From Streptomyces longhuiensis (lineage in GTDB: Bacteria > Actinomycetota > Actinomycetes > Streptomycetales > Streptomycetaceae): a stretch of 64,000 nucleotides of DNA. A program made the translations under genes and the position numbers. Of the stretch, positions 61,194-64,000 are shown one piece after another. Location: assembly GCF_020616555.1 (NCBI RefSeq), contig NZ_CP085173.1, forward strand, positions 1,550,001 through 1,614,000, read 5' to 3'. Under the pieces are notes generated by a model that was not told the DNA's origin, did no database searches, and was given only the letters and a program-made list of their open reading frames with translations. Numbering within the stretch: the first letter of the stretch is position 1; the number at the start of each line of letters is the position of its first letter.

Positions 61194-61225
61194 CGAAGCC
61201 CCGGGGCACTCGCCCCGGGGCTTCG
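61194..61225 (-). terminator. Attenuator hairpin upstream of thrS2
   Basis: Perfect 14-bp stem (61194-61207 with 61212-61225) with a 4-nt loop, between the leader-peptide stop (61240) and the thrS2 start (61153). A short palindrome GACAGCTGTC (61232-61241) lies between leader stop and hairpin and could form an alternative structure. A G-N-ACC segment (TGGGACC) just downstream resembles part of a T-box core, but the rest of a T-box is missing. Confidence 0.7.
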
Positions 61226-61239
61226 GACTGAGACAGCTG

Positions 61240-61290
61240 TCAGCGCGCCGGGACACTCTCCGGCGTCGTCGTCATCGCAGCGCGCTTCAT
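61240..61290 (-). CDS. Threonine leader peptide MKRAAMTTTPESVPAR
   Basis: Sixteen-codon frame starting at ATG 61290 and ending with TGA at 61240. Codons 7-9 are ACG ACG ACG (three consecutive threonines). An internal ATG at codon 6 would give an 11-residue version. A TACGGT -10 (61298-61303) ends 7 nt before the first ATG, so the mRNA can be leaderless. Stalling at the threonine codons when charged tRNA-Thr is scarce could influence the hairpin at 61194-61225. Overlaps no other gene. Fits the layout of ribosome-mediated attenuators. Confidence 0.6.
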   Translation of the reverse strand: MKRAAMTTTPESVPAR

Positions 61291-61297
61291 GTCCGCG

Positions 61298-61303
61298 ACC
61301 GTA
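61298..61303 (-). promoter_or_regulatory. -10 element of the thrS2 leader transcript
   Basis: Minus-strand TACGGT, 7 nt before the leader ATG. No clear -35 at 17-18 nt. Confidence 0.4.
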
Positions 61304-61344
61304 ACAGGGCCTCGGCCGGGTCCGCGCGTCATTTTCCGGCGGGC

Positions 61345-62865
61345 TCAGTCCGCCGTACTGAACCGGTCCCGCAGCTCCCGCTTGAGGATCTTGCCGCTGG
61401 CGTTGCGCGGGAGTTCGTCCACGAAGACGACCCGCTTGGGCGCCTTGAAGTGGGCGAGCTTCTCGCGTGCGTGGTCGATGAGCTCCGTCTCGGTGACCTC
61501 GCCGCCGCGGACGACGACGGCCGTGACGGCCTCGATCCAGCGCTCGTCGGGCAGGCCGATCACGGCGGTCTCGGCCACCTGCGGGTGGGTGTAGAGCACG
61601 TCCTCGACCTGGCGTGAGGCGACGAGCACTCCCCCGGAGTTGATGACGTCCTTCACCCGGTCGACGACGGTGAAGTAGCCCTCGCCGTCGCGCACCGCGA
61701 GGTCCCCCGAGCGGAACCAGCCGTCACGGAAGGCCGCCTCGGTCTCCTGCGGCTTGTCCCAGTAGCCGTCGCACAACTGCGGTGAGCGGTAGACCACTTC
61801 ACCGGCGGTGCCGTCGGGCACTTCCTTGCCGTCCTCGTCGACGACCCGCGCCTCGACGAACAGGACGGGCCGCCCGCAGGAGTCCATGCGGCCCTCGTGC
61901 TCGTCGGGCCCGAGGACGGTGGCGAGCGGTCCGATCTCGCTCTGGCCGAAGCAGTTGTAGAAGGCGAGTCCGGGCAGGCGCGCGCGGAGCCGTTCCAGGA
62001 CCGGCACCGGCATGATCGACGCGCCGTAGAAAGCCTTGCGCAGACCGCTCAGGTCCCGTGTGGCGAAGTCCGGGTGCTGCGAGAGGCCGATCCAGACGGT
62101 GGGCGGCGCGAAGAGGCTGTCGGCGTCCCCCGCTTCGACGAGGTCGAAGATCTTCGCGGCGTCCGGAGCGTCGAGGATCGTGTTCTGCGCGCCGACGGCG
62201 AGGTACGGCAGCAGGAAGACGTGCATCTGCGCCGAGTGGTAGAGCGGCAGGGAGTGGACGGGCCGGTCCGTCTCCGTGAGGCCGAGGGCGTGGATCGCGC
62301 TGACGTACTCGTGGACGAGCGCCCGGTGCGACATCATCGCGCCCTTGGGCAGCGCGGTCGTGCCGGAGGTGTACAGGAGCTGCACCAGGTCGTCGGCGTC
62401 GGGCTGCGGTCCGTCGTACGGCTCGGCGGAGGGGATCCGGGCGAGCAGGGAGTCGTCCGCGTCGCGCAGTGCCAGGGTGCGCACGCCCGCGGGAAGCCGG
62501 TGCGCCAGGTCGGGGTCGGTCAGTACGAGTGCGCAGCCCGACTGGCCGACGATGTAGGAGAGGTCGTCCCCCGTGAGGTTCTGGTTGACCGGCACGTGCA
62601 CGAGCCCGGCGCGCGAACAGGCCAGGAAGCCGATCAGGTAGGCGTCGGAGTTGTGCCCGTAGGCGCCGACGCGGTCCCCTCGTTCAAGGCCCAGGCCGCG
62701 CAGTACGCCGGCCGCGCGCGCGACGGCCGCGTCGAGTTCGGCGTACGTCCACGCGCGCGGGCCGTAGCGGACGGCGACGCGCTCGGGGGCGCGTCGTGCG
62801 CTGCGGCGCAGCGTCCCGTCGACCGTGCTGGCGCGTACGTCTTGTTCATCCCGGACACCCGTCAT
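61345..62865 (-). CDS. AMP-forming acyl-CoA synthetase (FadD type)
   Basis: 506 residues from the ATG at 62865 (AGGATCG upstream; frame open to 62988). P-loop LLYTSGTTALPKGAMMSH, FYNCFGQSEIGPLATV, hinge DRVKDVINSGGVLVASRQVEDVLY, catalytic Lys in NASGKILKRELRDRF. Long-chain or aromatic acyl-CoA ligase; substrate not predictable. It precedes the thrS2 leader on the same strand; the leader's own promoter suggests independent control. Confidence 0.88.
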   Translation of the reverse strand: MTGVRDEQDVRASTVDGTLRRSARRAPERVAVRYGPRAWTYAELDAAVARAAGVLRGLGLERGDRVGAYGHNSDAYLIGFLACSRAGLVHVPVNQNLTGDDLSYIVGQSGCALVLTDPDLAHRLPAGVRTLALRDADDSLLARIPSAEPYDGPQPDADDLVQLLYTSGTTALPKGAMMSHRALVHEYVSAIHALGLTETDRPVHSLPLYHSAQMHVFLLPYLAVGAQNTILDAPDAAKIFDLVEAGDADSLFAPPTVWIGLSQHPDFATRDLSGLRKAFYGASIMPVPVLERLRARLPGLAFYNCFGQSEIGPLATVLGPDEHEGRMDSCGRPVLFVEARVVDEDGKEVPDGTAGEVVYRSPQLCDGYWDKPQETEAAFRDGWFRSGDLAVRDGEGYFTVVDRVKDVINSGGVLVASRQVEDVLYTHPQVAETAVIGLPDERWIEAVTAVVVRGGEVTETELIDHAREKLAHFKAPKRVVFVDELPRNASGKILKRELRDRFSTAD

Positions 62866-63005
62866 GGCGCGATCCTGTGCCCCGGCCGACACGAAATCAA
62901 GGCCGGTGACGCGCGGCGCGCGATGGCCGCACCGGACGCCGCCCCTCCGGGCATACCCGCTGGTACGCTCAACCGCCCCTTCCTTCAATCCAGTTGGGAG
63001 GCACG

Positions 63006-63074
63006 ATGCGCACCCGCCCGAGACAATTCGCGGTCATCGGCTTCGCGGCCGTCGGCTGGTACCGCGGCAACTGA
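63006..63074 (+). CDS. Possible 22-residue peptide
   Basis: ATG 63006 to TGA 63072-63074 with GGGAGG 5 nt upstream and a TACGCT hexamer about 35 nt further upstream. Translation MRTRPRQFAVIGFAAVGWYR plus GN: basic start and a hydrophobic middle, so a membrane-associated small peptide is possible. Reported because of its strong ribosome-binding site; real expression is uncertain. Confidence 0.35.
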   Translation: MRTRPRQFAVIGFAAVGWYRGN

Positions 63075-63245
63075 CCGGTGGCCCGCTCCCTGCTGACGTA
63101 CTCCCAGTCCTCAAACCCCAGCTCGCCCCTTCTTGCGGGCGCTCCGTGCCCGTTGCCGCGGCGATACTCCGCACCGCCGTCACGGATGCGATTCCCCCCG
63201 GGGGGCGAACCCCCAGGATTCCTCGCGAGAGCACGCTGAACGACG

Positions 63246-63278
63246 GGAGCGGCTCGGGGGAACGCCCCGGGCCGCTCC
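63246..63278 (-). terminator. Terminator after the partial acyl-CoA synthetase gene
   Basis: 14-bp stem with one G-T pair (63246-63259 with 63265-63278) and a 5-nt loop, 23 nt beyond the stop codon at 63301 on the minus strand. Confidence 0.75.
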
Positions 63279-63300
63279 TGACGTCAGAACCCCGCGTGGG

Positions 63301-64000
63301 TCACATCGCGCGGGTGCGGCCCTCCCAGTAGGGGTCGCGCAGACGGCGCTTGTAGAGCTTGCCGTTCGGGTCGCGTGGCATCGTCTCGATGAAGTCGACG
63401 GTCTTGGGCCGCTTGTAGCCGGCGAGTTGGCGCTCGCAGTGCGCGAGGATCTCGGCGGCGAGCGCGTCTCCGGCGATGTGCCCCTCCGCGGGCTCGACGA
63501 CCGCCTTGACCTCCTCGCCCCAGTCGTCGTTCGGGATCCCGAAGGCCGCGGCGTCGGCGACGGCCGGGTGGCCGAGGAGCGCGGACTCGATCTCGGCGGG
63601 GTAGATGTTGACGCCACCCGAGATGATCATGTCGATCTTGCGGTCGCGGAGGAAGAGATACCCGTCCTCGTCGAGAAGGCCGAGGTCGCCGACGGTGAAG
63701 AAGTCGCCGATGCGGTTCTTCCTCGTCTTGCTCTCGTCCTTGTGGTACGAGAATCCGCCGGTGCTCATCTTCATGTAGACGGTGCCGAGTTCGCCGGCCG
63801 GCAGCCGGTTGCCGTCGTCGTCGAACACGGCGAGCTCGCTGATGGGCCAGGCCTTGCCGACCGTGCCCGGCTTCTTCAGCCAGTCCCCTGCGGTCGCGAA
63901 GGCGCCGCCGCCCTCACTGGCCGCGTAGTACTCCTCGACGCTGTGGCCCCACCAGTCGATCATCGCGCGCTTGACGTGGTCGGGGCAGGGCGCGGCGCCG
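63301..64000 (-). CDS. AMP-forming acyl-CoA synthetase, C-terminal part
   Basis: The frame is open to the window edge, so about 232 C-terminal residues are visible and the N terminus is missing. Motifs: EYYAASEGGGAF, FTVGDLGLLDEDGYLFLRDRK, IDMIISGGVNIYPAEIESALLGHP and the catalytic Lys in PNGKLYKRRLRD. This is the adenylate-forming C-terminal domain of a FadD-type ligase (FadD3/FadD4-like hinge). Substrate not predictable. Confidence 0.85.
   Translation of the reverse strand, partial: GAAPCPDHVKRAMIDWWGHSVEEYYAASEGGGAFATAGDWLKKPGTVGKAWPISELAVFDDDGNRLPAGELGTVYMKMSTGGFSYHKDESKTRKNRIGDFFTVGDLGLLDEDGYLFLRDRKIDMIISGGVNIYPAEIESALLGHPAVADAAAFGIPNDDWGEEVKAVVEPAEGHIAGDALAAEILAHCERQLAGYKRPKTVDFIETMPRDPNGKLYKRRLRDPYWEGRTRAM

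Larger units (their letters stand above)
62866..63300. other. 435-bp region between two acyl-CoA ligase genes
   Basis: Contains a possible small frame (63006-63074) and a terminator (63246-63278). No other convincing gene or RNA is seen. Confidence 0.5.

Overview
The window is from a Streptomyces chromosome or that of a very close relative. The DNA is very GC-rich, with GTG and TTG starts and many leaderless promoters. Characteristic families include an LAETG sortase substrate, the HtpX/PspAB pair, DUF5709, DUF397, SpoIIE-type phosphatases and a malR-malEFG-aglA locus. Gene content is chromosomal and metabolic. I found no transposase, integrase, CRISPR array, rRNA or tRNA. The identifications are my reading of motifs and remembered families; no database was searched.

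Layout. 0-7 kb: the start of a 2'-5' RNA ligase-like gene, an LAETG surface protein, and a binding-protein-dependent sugar transport operon (two permeases, binding protein, Gfo/Idh/MocA oxidoreductase) divergent from a ROK regulator with a clear palindromic operator. 7-10 kb: Nudix hydrolase, HtpX protease with PspAB, HAD hydrolase. 10-12.4 kb: an encapsulin nanocompartment operon in which a DyP peroxidase carries a C-terminal cargo-loading peptide and overlaps the shell gene by 4 nt. 12.4-24.5 kb: small Streptomyces proteins, an SDR, a TetR/drug-efflux pair, a SpoIIE phosphatase, a second efflux pump expressed from a leaderless promoter, secreted proteins and an F420-dependent oxidoreductase. 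24.5-31 kb: maltose/maltodextrin locus malR-malE-malF-malG-aglA, with repeated CTTGCG-type operator elements.

31-45.6 kb: a PAS-SpoIIE protein with altered metal-site residues, an NsdA-like TPR regulator, a phosphotransferase, and a ribose-type (CUT2) transport operon. That operon comprises ATPase, two permeases, binding protein, sugar isomerase/epimerase and a secreted ThuA-glucose/sorbosone dehydrogenase fusion, and is divergent from a second ROK regulator. The first five genes overlap head to tail by exactly 4 nt at all four junctions. 45.6-51.4 kb: secreted N-acetylmuramoyl-L-alanine amidase, CGNR zinc-finger protein, leucine-rich-repeat protein, universal stress protein, DUF397. 51.5-64 kb: CoA-thioester catabolism, with two thiolase-fold proteins lacking the catalytic Cys/His, a DUF35 partner, a crotonase, three complete AMP-forming acyl-CoA ligases and a partial fourth. 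In the middle of these lies a truncated second threonyl-tRNA synthetase.

The most interesting item is the control region of that second threonyl-tRNA synthetase (61153-61303). A 16-codon leader peptide with three consecutive threonine codons starts 7 nt after a -10 element. It is followed by a perfect 14-bp hairpin with a 4-nt loop, then by the synthetase, whose N terminus is a Q/K/R/D-rich tract encoded by 15-bp tandem repeats. This looks like ribosome-mediated attenuation of an editing-deficient ThrRS, possibly a resistance or backup enzyme.
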